Source of the DNA: an uncultured Neomegalonema sp.
GTDB taxonomy: Bacteria; Pseudomonadota; Alphaproteobacteria; Rhodobacterales; Rhodobacteraceae
Length of the DNA stretch: 64,000 nucleotides
Direction: 5' to 3'
NCBI GenBank assembly: GCA_937995735.1
Contig: CALKIZ010000069.1
Span: 1-64,000, forward strand
Part shown: piece by piece, positions 37,645-48,593 of the stretch
How the letters are laid out: every line of letters starts with the position of its first letter
Position numbering within the stretch: position 1 is the stretch's first letter
Made by a program: the position numbers and the translations under genes
The notes under the pieces: generated by a model
Database searches by the model: none
Seen by the model: the letters and a program-made list of their open reading frames with translations, nothing else
Told to the model about the DNA's origin: nothing

Positions 37645-38403
37645 ATGGCTGTTCGCTTTCTGCGCTTAGGCGTCAATATCGACCATGTAGCGACCATTCG
37701 TAATGCGCGCGGCGGTGATGCGCCGTCTCCGGTAAGAGCTGCACAAATGGCCGAGAAAGCGGGCGCAGATGGGATCACAGCGCATTTGCGGGAAGATCGC
37801 CGCCATATCCGGGACGAAGATATCGCCGCATTGATGGCGAACATTTCCGTGCCGCTTAATTTTGAAATGGCGGCAACCGACGAAATGCAGGCAATCGCGC
37901 TGCGCCATAAACCGCACGCTGTTTGTATTGTCCCCGAACGTCGTGAAGAACGAACAACGGAAGGCGGTTTGGGAGTTCACCAAGATCAGGAACGCCTCAA
38001 CGCTTTTGTCGCACCCTTAAGAGACGCCGGATGCCGGGTTTCGATGTTTATCGAAGCAGATCCCGCACAAATCGAGGCTTCGGCGAAAATCGGGGCCGCC
38101 GTTGTTGAACTGCATACAGGTGCGCTTTGTGAAGCTCATCTTGAAGGAGATTTTGCGGCCCGCGATGCTCACCTCGAGCGAATCACAAATGCAGCGAAAC
38201 TTGCGCATGACATCGGGCTAGAGGTTCATGCCGGGCATGGCCTCGATTTCGATACTGCGCCTATGGCCGCTGCAATCCCGGAAGTTGTGGAGCTGAATAT
38301 TGGCCATTTCCTGATTGGAGAAGCAATTTTCACCGGACTGCCTAATGCCATTGCCCAAATGCGCGCTGTCATGGATGCCGTTCGACCGCCGGTCGACTCA
38401 TGA
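37645..38403 (+). CDS. pdxJ: Pyridoxine 5'-phosphate synthase
   Basis: [50 protein letters not shown]. Confidence 0.97.
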   Translation: MAVRFLRLGVNIDHVATIRNARGGDAPSPVRAAQMAEKAGADGITAHLREDRRHIRDEDIAALMANISVPLNFEMAATDEMQAIALRHKPHAVCIVPERREERTTEGGLGVHQDQERLNAFVAPLRDAGCRVSMFIEADPAQIEASAKIGAAVVELHTGALCEAHLEGDFAARDAHLERITNAAKLAHDIGLEVHAGHGLDFDTAPMAAAIPEVVELNIGHFLIGEAIFTGLPNAIAQMRAVMDAVRPPVDS

Positions 38404-38804
38404 TAATCGGCATTGGTTCTGATCTGGCCGATATTCGCCGAATCGAAAAAACATTAGAGCGGTTTGGCGAGCGCTTTACGAACAGGGTTTTCACAGAAAC
38501 CGAACGCGCTCGCTCGGATAAACGCGCGGCGCGCGCCGCGAGCTATGCAAAACGGTGGGCTGCGAAGGAAGCTTGCTCAAAAGCACTCGGCACTGGGATT
38601 AGGATGGGCGTCGCATGGAAGGAAATGGGCGTCGTCAATCTACCGTCCGGACAACCGACTCTGGAATTGGTCGGGGGAGCAGCGGAAAGACTCAACGCTT
38701 TAGTGCCGCAGGGTCATGTTCCTAAAATCCATCTGACGATCACTGATGATGAGCCTTATGCCCAAGCATTTGTGATTATCGAAGCACTGCCCACTACAAT
38801 ATGA
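38400..38804 (+). CDS. acpS: Holo-[acyl-carrier-protein] synthase
   Basis: [52 protein letters not shown]. Confidence 0.97.
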   Translation: MIIGIGSDLADIRRIEKTLERFGERFTNRVFTETERARSDKRAARAASYAKRWAAKEACSKALGTGIRMGVAWKEMGVVNLPSGQPTLELVGGAAERLNALVPQGHVPKIHLTITDDEPYAQAFVIIEALPTTI

Positions 38805-38993
38805 TTGTTACTGCATTCATTTCGGGAGGCATTTCATGATATTTTTCCGCCTTAATACAACAGGTTGAAAAAACTCCACCTCCAGGATTACTCACTTAGA
38901 CCTAGATTACTTGACATTGACCGGTTTGATAACGCTTATTCCGGCTTTGTCGGGCCTGTTGCGCCGGGACTTTTACCGTACAGGGACCATAAC

Positions 38994-39770
38994 ATGGCGC
39001 TCCACTCGTCTAGCGATAAATCAGATGGATTTGGCGAAATCGTAAAGACCATTATTTACGCGCTTTTGATCGCTCTAGTTTTTCGCGTGTTTCTTTTCCA
39101 GCCGTTTAGCATTCCCTCGAGTTCAATGAAACCGACACTTCTGATCGGCGATTATCTATTCGTCTCAAAATATGCGTATGGATATTCGAAAAACTCGATC
39201 CCCTTTAGCCCTCCTTTATTTGAAGGGCGCATCTGGTTCACACCGCCAGAGCGCGGTGATGTCATCGTCTTTAAAAACCAGCTTGACGGTAACAAAGATT
39301 ACATCAAGCGCTTGATTGGACTGCCCGGAGACAAAATTCAGGTAAATGCAGGGATCGTTTCAATCAATGGTAAGCCCGTTCAAGTCGAGGCGATTGATCC
39401 GTTTATTGAACCTGTCGATACTCAACACAATCAACAATGCGCGATCCGTCAAAATCGAGATGGCGAACGGGTGTGTGTTAAAGAACAATTCATGGAAATC
39501 CTGCCCAACGACATTACCCATCTCACCGTGAATGTGGATCGGAACAACGGCGCTCGCGATAATACGAAAGTCTATGAAGTCCCCGAAGGCCATTACTTCT
39601 TCATGGGCGATAACCGCGATAATTCCGGCGACAGTCGGCGCTTTGGCGGGCATTATATCCCCGAAGAGGATTTGATCGGGCGTGCCGAGATAATATTCCT
39701 TTCTTCAAAAGGTAGCCCTTTCTTCCCATGGGAATGGCGTTTTGAACGCCTTTTCAATTCGATAAATTGA
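38994..39770 (+). CDS. lepB: Signal peptidase I
   Basis: FQPFSIPSSSMKPTLLIGDYLFVSKYAYGYS; GDVIVFKNQLDGNKDYIKRLIGLPGD; FMGDNRDNSGDSR. Confidence 0.96.
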   Translation: MALHSSSDKSDGFGEIVKTIIYALLIALVFRVFLFQPFSIPSSSMKPTLLIGDYLFVSKYAYGYSKNSIPFSPPLFEGRIWFTPPERGDVIVFKNQLDGNKDYIKRLIGLPGDKIQVNAGIVSINGKPVQVEAIDPFIEPVDTQHNQQCAIRQNRDGERVCVKEQFMEILPNDITHLTVNVDRNNGARDNTKVYEVPEGHYFFMGDNRDNSGDSRRFGGHYIPEEDLIGRAEIIFLSSKGSPFFPWEWRFERLFNSIN

Positions 39771-40450
39771 TCCGGAAAAGCGAGGATATCGGGGCGCTTG
39801 AACGCGCTATCGGACACAGGTTCGAAGATCGTAAGCTCTTAGCCGAGGCTCTGACCCACTCCAGCATCATCGATTCAGAGTCTAATGAACGTCTTGAGTT
39901 TCTGGGTGATCGGGTTTTGGGGCTGGTAATCGCGCATACTTTGATCTCCCGATATCCAAACGAAAACGAAGGGATGCTTGCCCCTCGCCTGAATGATTTG
40001 GTGCGGCGGGAGACATTGGCTTCGGTCGCTGAAACACTGAACCTTGGTGCGCATATGAAGATGGCACGCTCCGAGTCCCAAAGCGGCGGGCGGCGCAAGC
40101 AAGGCATGTTGGCAGATGCGATGGAAGCTGTCGTGGCCGCTGTTTTCCTCGATGCAGGACTTCAAGCTGCCCGCGATGTGATTTTAGACGCTTGGCAACC
40201 TCATTTGGACACGCAAGATACCGCCCCAATTGACGCAAAGACAGCCCTGCAAGAATGGGCGCAGGGACGAGGCTTGCCCCTGCCCGCTTATGAGACACTT
40301 AACCGCGAAGGCCCGGACCATAATCCACGCTTTCGGGTCAGCGTCAGCCTCAGCACGGGGGAACGTGCTGAAGGCATTGATTCGTCGAAACGAGCGGCCC
40401 AACAAGTCGCTGCAAGCGAACTGCTTTCAATGTTGGATACCACCACGTGA
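39767..40450 (+). CDS. rnc: Ribonuclease III
   Basis: ERLEFLGDRVLGLVIA signature; C-terminal dsRBD. Confidence 0.97.
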   Translation: MIRKSEDIGALERAIGHRFEDRKLLAEALTHSSIIDSESNERLEFLGDRVLGLVIAHTLISRYPNENEGMLAPRLNDLVRRETLASVAETLNLGAHMKMARSESQSGGRRKQGMLADAMEAVVAAVFLDAGLQAARDVILDAWQPHLDTQDTAPIDAKTALQEWAQGRGLPLPAYETLNREGPDHNPRFRVSVSLSTGERAEGIDSSKRAAQQVAASELLSMLDTTT

Positions 40451-41892
40451 TCTGGCGATCTTTTGCCCTTTGCACATTGTTGGTTACTCCTGCTTGGGCA
40501 GATATTTCGGTGAAGCTGACCGATGTAAACTGTCCGTACTCGGCAAACGATCTACCGCCCGATACGACTGCGGCTTGCTCAACTATGGCTTGGCAGGATG
40601 CATCAATAGATTTTCGGACAACGGTTGCTGTTCTGAAACCTGGTAACGCCAGAACGGATGCCGCGCCGATTGTTTATATACCGGGTGGTCCCGGTGATGC
40701 GCCGGTGAATAAAGGCGGGAATGTTGCGTCGATACTGTCGCTTTTTCCCGGTCGCGCTTTGATCACGCTCAATCCGCGCGGGGTAAAAGGTGCAACGCCT
40801 CGACCAACATGTGAATTTGCCGAAGATTTCTGGGACGAAGACCATTCTGTTGAACGCGAGACTGAAATCGTCACGGATTGCCGCGATTCAGTGACGTTCG
40901 ATTTGGCAAGATTCGATGCGCCTCATCTCGCACAAGATGTCTCGCGAATGATCGAAGCGCTTGGCATCAAACGTGCCGGTGTGTTTGCGATCTCTTACGG
41001 GACGGAAAGTGCCCTGCATCTGCTCGCTGACAAAGCGCCGTGGATGGATATGGCGATCTTAGATTCAGTCTCTCTGCCCGGCGTCATTGGTTCTTTTGAA
41101 CGTTTGGAAGCTCGGGACCGGTTTCTTGGCGTTATAGATCGGCTTTGTTTCGCCGAGAAACAATGTGCGTCCTCCGTGACATCGCAATACGAAAACCTGT
41201 TGGATTGGACAGCGCAGTTTGACGACGAACCGCTGGACCTTAAACTTGGTCCGCACAAGAAAGAATGGTCGCTCGATTCAAAAGATATGCTGGGGTTTGT
41301 CGCGTCGCTGGCGTCATATCCTGACGGTGCAGGATATGGCCCGTTGCTGATTGAAGCTTTTGAAGCCTCGCGCAAGAGTACGGCTGTCTGGATTAAATCT
41401 GAATTGGAAAACGGATTTAAATACGCTTCAGAAAACTTCGCCCTGCTCTATGCGGCGTTCAGCGATAGTGATGAACGAAACTTGCCGACACCAAAAGCGG
41501 GCGACACGCACTATCCGTTCAAAATCGATGATCAAGAGGCTTTTGCACGATTATTTCGCGTTTGGAACAAAGACAACCGCACCGAAGCGCGCTTTATCGG
41601 AGCAGATACGCGAAAAGAACCCGCCCACGTTCCTGTTCTCGTCCTCTCGGGCGGTGCAGATACGTTGACGCCTTTAGAATGGGCGACAGAGTTAGACCGG
41701 CGTTTTAGCAGTTTGACGCGGTTCGTTTTCCCTCATCTTGGCCATGCTGTTGCGTTTGGGAAAGATGCAGATGTCAAAGACAAAGAAGTGGCGATGCAAC
41801 TGAACTGTGGCCCGAAGGTCGTGCGAGCCTTTGCAAGCGGGAAAAGCTATAATGAGTGCGAACGATACATGCGAAAGGCTTTAGATGACTGA
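40447..41892 (+). CDS. Secreted alpha/beta hydrolase (TAP-like / prolyl aminopeptidase-like)
   Basis: Signal peptide; PIVYIPGGPGDAP; FAISYGTESALHLLAD; VPVLVLSGGADTLTPLEWA; LGHAV. Confidence 0.88.
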   Translation: MIWRSFALCTLLVTPAWADISVKLTDVNCPYSANDLPPDTTAACSTMAWQDASIDFRTTVAVLKPGNARTDAAPIVYIPGGPGDAPVNKGGNVASILSLFPGRALITLNPRGVKGATPRPTCEFAEDFWDEDHSVERETEIVTDCRDSVTFDLARFDAPHLAQDVSRMIEALGIKRAGVFAISYGTESALHLLADKAPWMDMAILDSVSLPGVIGSFERLEARDRFLGVIDRLCFAEKQCASSVTSQYENLLDWTAQFDDEPLDLKLGPHKKEWSLDSKDMLGFVASLASYPDGAGYGPLLIEAFEASRKSTAVWIKSELENGFKYASENFALLYAAFSDSDERNLPTPKAGDTHYPFKIDDQEAFARLFRVWNKDNRTEARFIGADTRKEPAHVPVLVLSGGADTLTPLEWATELDRRFSSLTRFVFPHLGHAVAFGKDADVKDKEVAMQLNCGPKVVRAFASGKSYNECERYMRKALDD

Positions 41893-42799
41893 TGCTCCTA
41901 CCCATGCCGGATTTGTCGCTCTGATTGGCGAGCCGAATGCGGGAAAATCGACTCTGCTCAACGCGGTCGTTGGTGCGAAGCTTTCCATCGTCACGCATAA
42001 GGTTCAGACAACACGGTTCCGCATACGCGGCGTTTTGAACGAAGACGCCTCGCAGATTATTTTTGTCGATACGCCCGGCCTCTTTGCGCCCAAACGGACT
42101 TTAGACCGAGCGATGGTTGCGGCAGCATGGGCGGGAGCGTCCGACGCCGATGTGGTGATGCTTTTGATTGAGGCGCATCGCGGCGTGACAAAAGGTGTGC
42201 AACGCATTCTCGATGATCTCGACAAACATCTTGGGCCAGACACGCCGGTCGCTCTTGTCGTGAACAAAATTGACCGCGTGAAGCGCGATGAACTGCTCGC
42301 GTTAACCGCTGAAATTCAAGAAAAACGTTCGTTCGAAGAAGTTTTCTACATCTCCGCCACGCGCCAAAACGGGTTAGACCCAATGACACAGTGGCTTGAA
42401 GAAAAAATGCCTGAAAGCCCGTGGCTTTACCCCGAGGACCAGCTTGGGGATGCTTCAATGCGCGCGATTGCCGCCGAGGTGACGCGCGAGAAGCTTATGC
42501 TGCGTTTGCATCAGGAACTTCCCTATCAAATGACTGTTGAAACCGAAGCATGGGAAGAGCGTAAAGACGGGTCGGTCAAGATCGACCAAGCAATCATAGT
42601 TGCGAAAGAGGGCCATCGCCCGATTATTCTCGGGAAAGGCGGACAAACGCTCAAACAAATTGGGCAAGCCTCTCGCACAGAATTATCTGAGATGATGGAA
42701 CGGAAAGTACATCTGTTCTTGCGCGTCAAAGTTGACGAACGCTGGCAGGAAGACCGCGCGCGATATTCCCAAATGGGATTGGAGTTTCCAGAAGGCTAA
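41885..42799 (+). CDS. era: GTPase Era
   Basis: GEPNAGKSTLLNAVVGAKLSIVTHKVQTTR; DTPGLF; KH domain IILGKGGQTLKQIG. Confidence 0.97.
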   Translation: MTDAPTHAGFVALIGEPNAGKSTLLNAVVGAKLSIVTHKVQTTRFRIRGVLNEDASQIIFVDTPGLFAPKRTLDRAMVAAAWAGASDADVVMLLIEAHRGVTKGVQRILDDLDKHLGPDTPVALVVNKIDRVKRDELLALTAEIQEKRSFEEVFYISATRQNGLDPMTQWLEEKMPESPWLYPEDQLGDASMRAIAAEVTREKLMLRLHQELPYQMTVETEAWEERKDGSVKIDQAIIVAKEGHRPIILGKGGQTLKQIGQASRTELSEMMERKVHLFLRVKVDERWQEDRARYSQMGLEFPEG

Positions 42800-42877
42800 T
42801 TTGGGGCTTTGCCGATACAAGCAAGGAATGAACCTTGATCCCGCTTTCGGTATCCGCAAAGATGCGCGCGGGAGGAC

Positions 42878-43501
42878 GTGATGAACGATCCAGAAGATTT
42901 TTTCAAAGACATCTATCACTATACATCGCTTGAGCAAACCGCCGCGCATTATGCGAAATTCGCCGCTGATTATGAAGCGGCAATGGCTGCTGGCGGATAT
43001 GTCACGCCGGGACGATGCGCCGAAGCATTGATTGCATCCGGCGCGGACAAAGCCTCGCCGGTTCTTGATATTGGATGCGGCAGCGGTTTGAGCGGATTGG
43101 CGCTTAAAGCTCAAGGTTTCGAGATTTTGGACGGAACGGATTATTCGGAAGAAATGCTCGCGGAGGCTCGGCCTAAAAATATCTATCGGGCTTTGTGGCA
43201 AGCCGACCTAACGGAGCCAGACCCGGAGCGTGCCGAGAGTTACGATACAATCAACGCTGCGGGTGTTCTTAACCCGGCTCATGCGCCAGCAGAGACGCTG
43301 GATAATGTAATGGAAATGCTACGCCCCGGTGGGTTGTTCGCATTCTCGCTGAATGACCATGCCGTAGAAGACGGAACCTATGAAGGCCGTTTGCATATTC
43401 TGATAGATTGCGGCTCGGTAGAGTTGATGCACCGCGAATACGACGAGCATATGCCTGCGAAAGACCTAAAGGCGTGGGTCTATGTGCTGAAAAAGCGTTA
43501 G
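42878..43501 (+). CDS. Class I SAM-dependent methyltransferase
   Basis: PVLDIGCGSGLSGLALKAQGF motif I; NVMEMLRPGGLFAFSL. Confidence 0.88.
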   Translation: MMNDPEDFFKDIYHYTSLEQTAAHYAKFAADYEAAMAAGGYVTPGRCAEALIASGADKASPVLDIGCGSGLSGLALKAQGFEILDGTDYSEEMLAEARPKNIYRALWQADLTEPDPERAESYDTINAAGVLNPAHAPAETLDNVMEMLRPGGLFAFSLNDHAVEDGTYEGRLHILIDCGSVELMHREYDEHMPAKDLKAWVYVLKKR

Positions 43502-43592
43502 AGCGTGTTGCGAATTCAATGAGTCAGATATTCGTACCAAGTGCCGCACGAAATCTGACACTTGATGATCCATAGTCAACGCAACTCGCTCT
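43500..43592. repeat. Nested palindromic element: outer arms AGAGCGTGTTGCG/CGCAACTCGCTCT, inner arms GTCAGATATTCGT/ACGAAATCTGAC
   Basis: Outer arms 43500-43512 and 43580-43592 pair 12/13; inner arms 43523-43535 and 43548-43559 pair with one bulge; lies between convergent genes. Confidence 0.6.
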
Positions 43593-43594
43593 GA

Positions 43595-44341
43595 TTACCA
43601 GCGTCCTGTTGCGCCGCGCCACAGGAGCGAAATGCTCTGGCGTAGAGCTGAACGCTCGGTAGGGGCGGACAGATTATGCGCCGCCTTCGCGCATTCAAGC
43701 AAAGCGGGGGCTGCTGCTTTTGGGATTGCCTTGCGCTCTGCGCGCGCGCGGGCAAGGCGCTGTCGGCCCTCTTCCGCGAGCGCATCGACGCTTTCCATCG
43801 GTAAGGGTTTCTTCCCCAACTCAACGAGTTGCGGCATAGCCATCAAATAACGCGCCGCGCCGATTGCAAAGCCCGCATCTTTGGCGACGCTCATGCCATC
43901 TTGTCCGAGTTCGGGCGCGAGGGCTTTCGCGGCGAGGCTGGTCAATCCGCCCGCAGTGGCTTCGATGTATTCATGCAGCGCGGTGTCATTTTGCGGGAAG
44001 GTCGGGTCGAGATCGTTGCTGCGCTGGTCGATCAAAGTATCGAACGGAGCGCGCGGCAGACTCGCAGCGCGGATCGCGTCGGCCAGCGGTGTTGTCACTT
44101 CATGTTTGCGCACCGGGGCATCGCTGTAGATTTGATCGAGCGCCTCGTGCCACCACTGCAAACGGATTTCGCCCAGCATTGGCTCGGAAACCATCGGCGC
44201 AATCTTCGCGATTTCGAGATTGAACGCATAGAGCGCAAACAGATGTTCGCGCGGTTCAGGCTTTGCGAAGAGCGCTGTGCGAAAGCGGTCGGGATCGCCC
44301 GCGCGGACAATCTCACCACAAGGAGACAGACGCTCAGTCAT
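43595..44341 (-). CDS. Squalene/phytoene synthase family protein (NDUFAF6-like type)
   Basis: RFRTALFAKPEPREHLFALYAFNLEIAKI; EIRLQWWHEALDQI; YIEATAGGLTSLAAKAL. Confidence 0.85.
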   Translation of the reverse strand: MTERLSPCGEIVRAGDPDRFRTALFAKPEPREHLFALYAFNLEIAKIAPMVSEPMLGEIRLQWWHEALDQIYSDAPVRKHEVTTPLADAIRAASLPRAPFDTLIDQRSNDLDPTFPQNDTALHEYIEATAGGLTSLAAKALAPELGQDGMSVAKDAGFAIGAARYLMAMPQLVELGKKPLPMESVDALAEEGRQRLARARAERKAIPKAAAPALLECAKAAHNLSAPTERSALRQSISLLWRGATGRW

Positions 44342-44366
44342 GCGATTTGTCCGGTGGTGACAGCAA

Positions 44367-46016
44367 TCACTCTGCGGCAACTTTTGCCGATGTGGGGGCG
44401 CTTTCCGTCAATAGTTTGTAGAGAATAGCATCTTCCAACGCCTGAAACGATGCATCGACAATGTTGGCCGAAACGCCAACCGTCGCCCAGCGTTTTCCAT
44501 TCCCATCGCGGCTGACGATCAGCACTCGCGTCACAGCGGCAGTGCCGCGCCCGACGATGCGGACTTTAAAATCCTCCAGTTCGAGGTCGGCGATATAGCT
44601 TTGATATTTGCCAAGGTCTTTACGCAAAGCACGGGACAAAGCGTTGATCGGACCTTGATCACCGCCCTCAGGGTCAAGGCTTTCAGAGACAGACAGGAAC
44701 CGCTCGCCATCGACAGCGACTTTTACAACCGCTTCGGAGGCAGTGATCAAATCCCCTTTTGTGTTGTGACGGCGCTCGACAGTGACGCGATAGCGGTCCA
44801 CCTCGAAGAATGTCGGCATCTGACCGAGGAACCGGCGCGCGAGCAAAACAAAGCTGGCTTCGGCGCTGTCATACGCGAAGCCTTTCTCTTCCATGTCTTT
44901 GACATGCTCAAGAAGGCGCGCGAGGCGGGGGTCGTCGGTCTTCACAGAGATACCGGCTTCGGCAAGGCGCTTTAACAGGTTTGAGCGACCCGCTTGATTT
45001 GACATCGGGATAACACGCTCATTGCCCACTTTTTCCGGGGGGACGTGTTCGTAGGTCGTCGGGTCTTTGACAATCGCGGAGGCATGAAGGCCCGCTTTAT
45101 GCGCGAACGCCGCAGTGCCGATATAGGGTGCGTGTGGATTGGGCTGGCGGTTTAGGATTTCATCCAACAAATGCGACAGACGCGGCAGGCGGGTTAGGTT
45201 CTCGGGTGTAATGCCCGTCTCTAACATCGCAGCGAACGGCGCTTTCAGCAGTAGCGTCGGGATGATTGTAACGAGATTGGCGTTGCCGCACCGCTCGCCA
45301 AGGCCGTTGAGCGTTCCTTGAACCTGCCTTGCACCCGCCGCCACCGCTGCGAGGGTATTCGCCACTGCATTGCCGGTATCATCATGGGTGTGGATGCCGA
45401 TTTTATCGCCGCCGAAACGATCACAAACAACCCGCGTGATGTTGGCGATGTCACCGGGCAGCGTCCCGCCATTGGTATCGCAGAGCACCACCCACCGCGC
45501 GCCCGCTGAGAGCGCCGCCTCGACACAGGAAAGCGCATAATCAGGGTCCGCTTTATACCCATCAAAGAAATGCTCGGCGTCCAGCATCGTCTCGCGGTTT
45601 TGGCTCACACAATAAGCGATAGAAGCGCGGATATTCTCGAGGTTCTCGTCATTGGTGATGCCCAGCGCAGTTTTGACATGGAAAATATGGGTTTTACCAA
45701 CGAGGCACACGGTATCCGTACCGGCGTTTAAAACACCGGCCAGAACGTCGTCGTTTTCAGCAGAGCGCCCCGCCCGCTTGGTCATGCCAAAGGCGAGAAA
45801 CTTAGCGCGTTTGGGTTTTGGCGGGTTGGCAAAAAATTCCGTATCGACAGGATTAGCACCCGGCCAACCACCCTCGATATAATCTATACCAAGATCATCA
45901 AGCGCGGTGGCAATGCGGCGTTTGTCTTCGGCGGAGAAATCGACGCCTTGAGTTTGCTGGCCGTCGCGGAGGGTCGTGTCGAAAAGGTAGAGGCGTTCTT
46001 TCGTCATGGCATTCAC
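44367..46016 (-). CDS. cimA: Citramalate synthase
   Basis: LYLFDTTLRDGQQTQGVDFSAEDKRRIATALDDLGIDYIEGGWPGANP; C-terminal LeuA allosteric domain. Confidence 0.95.
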   Translation of the reverse strand: MNAMTKERLYLFDTTLRDGQQTQGVDFSAEDKRRIATALDDLGIDYIEGGWPGANPVDTEFFANPPKPKRAKFLAFGMTKRAGRSAENDDVLAGVLNAGTDTVCLVGKTHIFHVKTALGITNDENLENIRASIAYCVSQNRETMLDAEHFFDGYKADPDYALSCVEAALSAGARWVVLCDTNGGTLPGDIANITRVVCDRFGGDKIGIHTHDDTGNAVANTLAAVAAGARQVQGTLNGLGERCGNANLVTIIPTLLLKAPFAAMLETGITPENLTRLPRLSHLLDEILNRQPNPHAPYIGTAAFAHKAGLHASAIVKDPTTYEHVPPEKVGNERVIPMSNQAGRSNLLKRLAEAGISVKTDDPRLARLLEHVKDMEEKGFAYDSAEASFVLLARRFLGQMPTFFEVDRYRVTVERRHNTKGDLITASEAVVKVAVDGERFLSVSESLDPEGGDQGPINALSRALRKDLGKYQSYIADLELEDFKVRIVGRGTAAVTRVLIVSRDGNGKRWATVGVSANIVDASFQALEDAILYKLLTESAPTSAKVAAE

Positions 46017-46294
46017 TCGTAATATCGACGGAGCACAGAAGGCATCGACGTCTGGTCTATTTTATGGGCGAGTGTGCGGGTGTCAGGGGTGTCGTATTCT
46101 GCCCCTGCACCCGGAGTAATTCGGATGCCAAGGCCAATTTGTTTACAGTAATTCGCAATGGGTGTGCGCGGGCGATAACCGTTGTCGGAGATGTAATCAT
46201 CAATCGCACGCTTGAGGCGCTCGACGAGGCGTTCCTCAACAGCGGCACGGGCGCGGTCGGCTTGAGCGGTGGTTATGAAGCCGGGGTTGGTCAT
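46013..46294 (-). CDS. Hypothetical protein
   Basis: 93-aa ORF with 4-nt overlap to cimA start; no family recognised. Confidence 0.55.
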   Translation of the reverse strand: MTNPGFITTAQADRARAAVEERLVERLKRAIDDYISDNGYRPRTPIANYCKQIGLGIRITPGAGAEYDTPDTRTLAHKIDQTSMPSVLRRYYE

Positions 46295-46429
46295 ATGGCT
46301 TGCACCCTAAGAATACGATACAAGAGATTCCCGCTTACGCGGGAATGACAGAAAGCTAATCGGAGACGGGCGTGCGTAGCACGGGCACAGTCGGCTTGGG
46401 CAGTGGTTATGAAGCCGAGATCGCGCACT

Positions 46430-47866
46430 CTAAATCCCGCTCAATTTTGCAACGTCAAATGAAGGGGTCAGGGACCATTCCGTACCGCCGGGGATGTCTT
46501 TGACTTCGACGCCTGCGGCAACAAGAGCGGCACGAATGCCGTCTGCCTTGGCGAAGTCTTTCTCGCTTTTTGCTGTCGCACGATCCGCGAGTAAGCCATC
46601 GATCCGCGCCGAGGTATCGCCATCCGCTTCGGGTAAGACTTCCCAACCGGCCAAATCGTCGTCGAGCAAACCAAGCAACATCGCGCCGCCCTTGAGCAAA
46701 CGATAGCTGTCGCGTTCGTTTCCTGAAGGGGGATTCGACATCATATGCAGCCAAGTCAGCGCTTGAGGCACATTCAGATCATCGCGCAGGCATGACAGCA
46801 CTCCGGCATGAGGCGGAAGCGGCTTTTCTACGTCATTCACCAAACCGCGCCATTTACGCAGGGATTTCTCGGCTTCGTCGAGTGTCTTTTCGGTCCAGTC
46901 AATCGGCGAGCGATAATGCGTCATCAGCATCGCCAAACGCATCACCTCGCCGGGAACGCCTTGTTTGCGCAAATCTTCGACCGTGAAGAAATTGCCTGCC
47001 GATTTCGACATCTTCTCGCCTTCGACCTGAAGATAGCCATTGTGCATCCAGATGTCGGCAAACTGGTGCCCGGCACAGCGCGATTGCGCCAATTCGTTCT
47101 CGTGGTGCGGAAATTGTAAATCAATGCCGCCGCCATGAATGTCAAAATGTGGACCAAGCAAATCGCCCGCCATCGCTGAACATTCAATATGCCAGCCCGG
47201 ACGCCCCCTGCCCCAAGGACTGTCCCAACCCGGTTGATCATCGGTCGAGGGCTTCCAGATCACCGAATCCATCGGGTCACGCTTGTAGGGCGCAACCTCG
47301 ACCCTTGCTCCGGCACGCATTTCATCCAGAGGACGCCGCGAGAGCGAACCATAATCAGGATCGGTTCGCGCCTCGAACAACACATGGCCTTCGGCCACAT
47401 ACGCATTGCCGCGAGATATCAGGTCTTCGCCCATCGCAATCATCTGGGCGATATATTCGGTGGCTCGCGGTTCATGAGTCGGACGCAGCGCGCCGAGCGC
47501 ATCCATATCCTCGTGATACCACTCAATCGTCTCATCTGTGATGCGCTTGGCGGCGTCGACCAAGGTTTCACCTGCTTGTTTGGTCTCTAATGCCTTCGCG
47601 TTGATCTTGTCGTCGACGTCCGTGAAATTGCGGACATACGTGACCGCTTGCGCGCCGTAATCATGACGCAGCAAGCGATAAAGCAGATCAAACACGACCA
47701 CAGGCCGCGCATTACCGATATGTGCGCGGCTGTAAACCGTCGGCCCACAGACATACATCCGCACATTATCCGGGTTAATCGGATCAAGCTCGTCCTTGCG
47801 GCGAGTCTTGGTATTATAGAGGCGAATGGTCATGCGGCGTCCTTCCCTGCGGGAAAGCCTTAGCAT
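46430..47866 (-). CDS. cysS: Cysteinyl-tRNA synthetase (likely start [13 protein letters not shown] inside ORF, about 47833)
   Basis: [43 protein letters not shown]. Confidence 0.97.
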   Translation of the reverse strand: MLRLSRREGRRMTIRLYNTKTRRKDELDPINPDNVRMYVCGPTVYSRAHIGNARPVVVFDLLYRLLRHDYGAQAVTYVRNFTDVDDKINAKALETKQAGETLVDAAKRITDETIEWYHEDMDALGALRPTHEPRATEYIAQMIAMGEDLISRGNAYVAEGHVLFEARTDPDYGSLSRRPLDEMRAGARVEVAPYKRDPMDSVIWKPSTDDQPGWDSPWGRGRPGWHIECSAMAGDLLGPHFDIHGGGIDLQFPHHENELAQSRCAGHQFADIWMHNGYLQVEGEKMSKSAGNFFTVEDLRKQGVPGEVMRLAMLMTHYRSPIDWTEKTLDEAEKSLRKWRGLVNDVEKPLPPHAGVLSCLRDDLNVPQALTWLHMMSNPPSGNERDSYRLLKGGAMLLGLLDDDLAGWEVLPEADGDTSARIDGLLADRATAKSEKDFAKADGIRAALVAAGVEVKDIPGGTEWSLTPSFDVAKLSGI

Positions 47867-48171
47867 TCAGATGAATAAATGAAAACGGACCCGCGTGACG
47901 ATATGTCAGCGAATAATGCAAATTTGGGTGAATGTTTTCTTGATCATGCTCACTTATCGCTGATCCGTGTCTATGTGGTCAAGCATACTGTATCGGAATT
48001 ATTGAATAAATTCTGGTGACAATAAGATTACAACATCATCATTAATCCTTTGTAATCAAATAAAAGTTCAGAGTCAAAAATGATATTTGAGGAATTACTT
48101 TGCAAATGACAGGGCCGTGATAGGCTTTACAACGTGGGCGATTGCAATGATTGGCTTAAACGTGGGGTAGC

Positions 48172-48582
48172 ATGAAAAACGACACCTTAAGTCGATTATT
48201 CCAAAACCTTGATGCAACGGTTCAAGGCGAATCTGGACATTGGCAGATTACACTCGAGAATGTCCGTATCATCTGTCTGACAGACGAACATCATAACCGA
48301 ATGCGCTTTATTGCGCCGATCCGCGAGATCGACGGCATGAATGCAGACGAATTGACCAGATGCCTTGAAGCGAACTTCCACACAGCACTCGATATAAAAT
48401 ATGCGATTTCTGACGGCGTGCTGTGGTCCGCCTTTATGCACCCTTTGGCCGAACTGAGTGAGGCGCAGGCGCATGATGCGCTGGAACAGGTTTATAATGG
48501 CGTGCTGACTTATGGCAATTCTTACAGCAGTTCGAACTTATCTTTTCCGACCTCGCAAGCCCGCAAAGACAAGATGCACTGA
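48172..48582 (+). CDS. Small hypothetical protein, CesT/YbjN-like fold suspected
   Basis: MKNDTLSRLFQNLDATVQGESGHWQITLENVRIICLTDEHHNRMRFIAPI; typical pattern of chaperone-like alpha/beta proteins, weak. Confidence 0.55.
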   Translation: MKNDTLSRLFQNLDATVQGESGHWQITLENVRIICLTDEHHNRMRFIAPIREIDGMNADELTRCLEANFHTALDIKYAISDGVLWSAFMHPLAELSEAQAHDALEQVYNGVLTYGNSYSSSNLSFPTSQARKDKMH

Positions 48583-48593
48583 CTGTCAGACCA

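Noticed and set aside
38805-38993. In-frame N-terminal extension of LepB (from 38865)
   Set aside because: MALHSSSDKSDGFGE at 38994 fits the usual SPase I start; the extension lacks signal-peptidase features and is better read as intergenic.
47867-48171. Low-GC 300-bp gap upstream of cysS, considered for a riboswitch/T-box or sRNA
   Set aside because: No convincing conserved fold or anti-terminator could be identified by eye; most likely a divergent promoter region.
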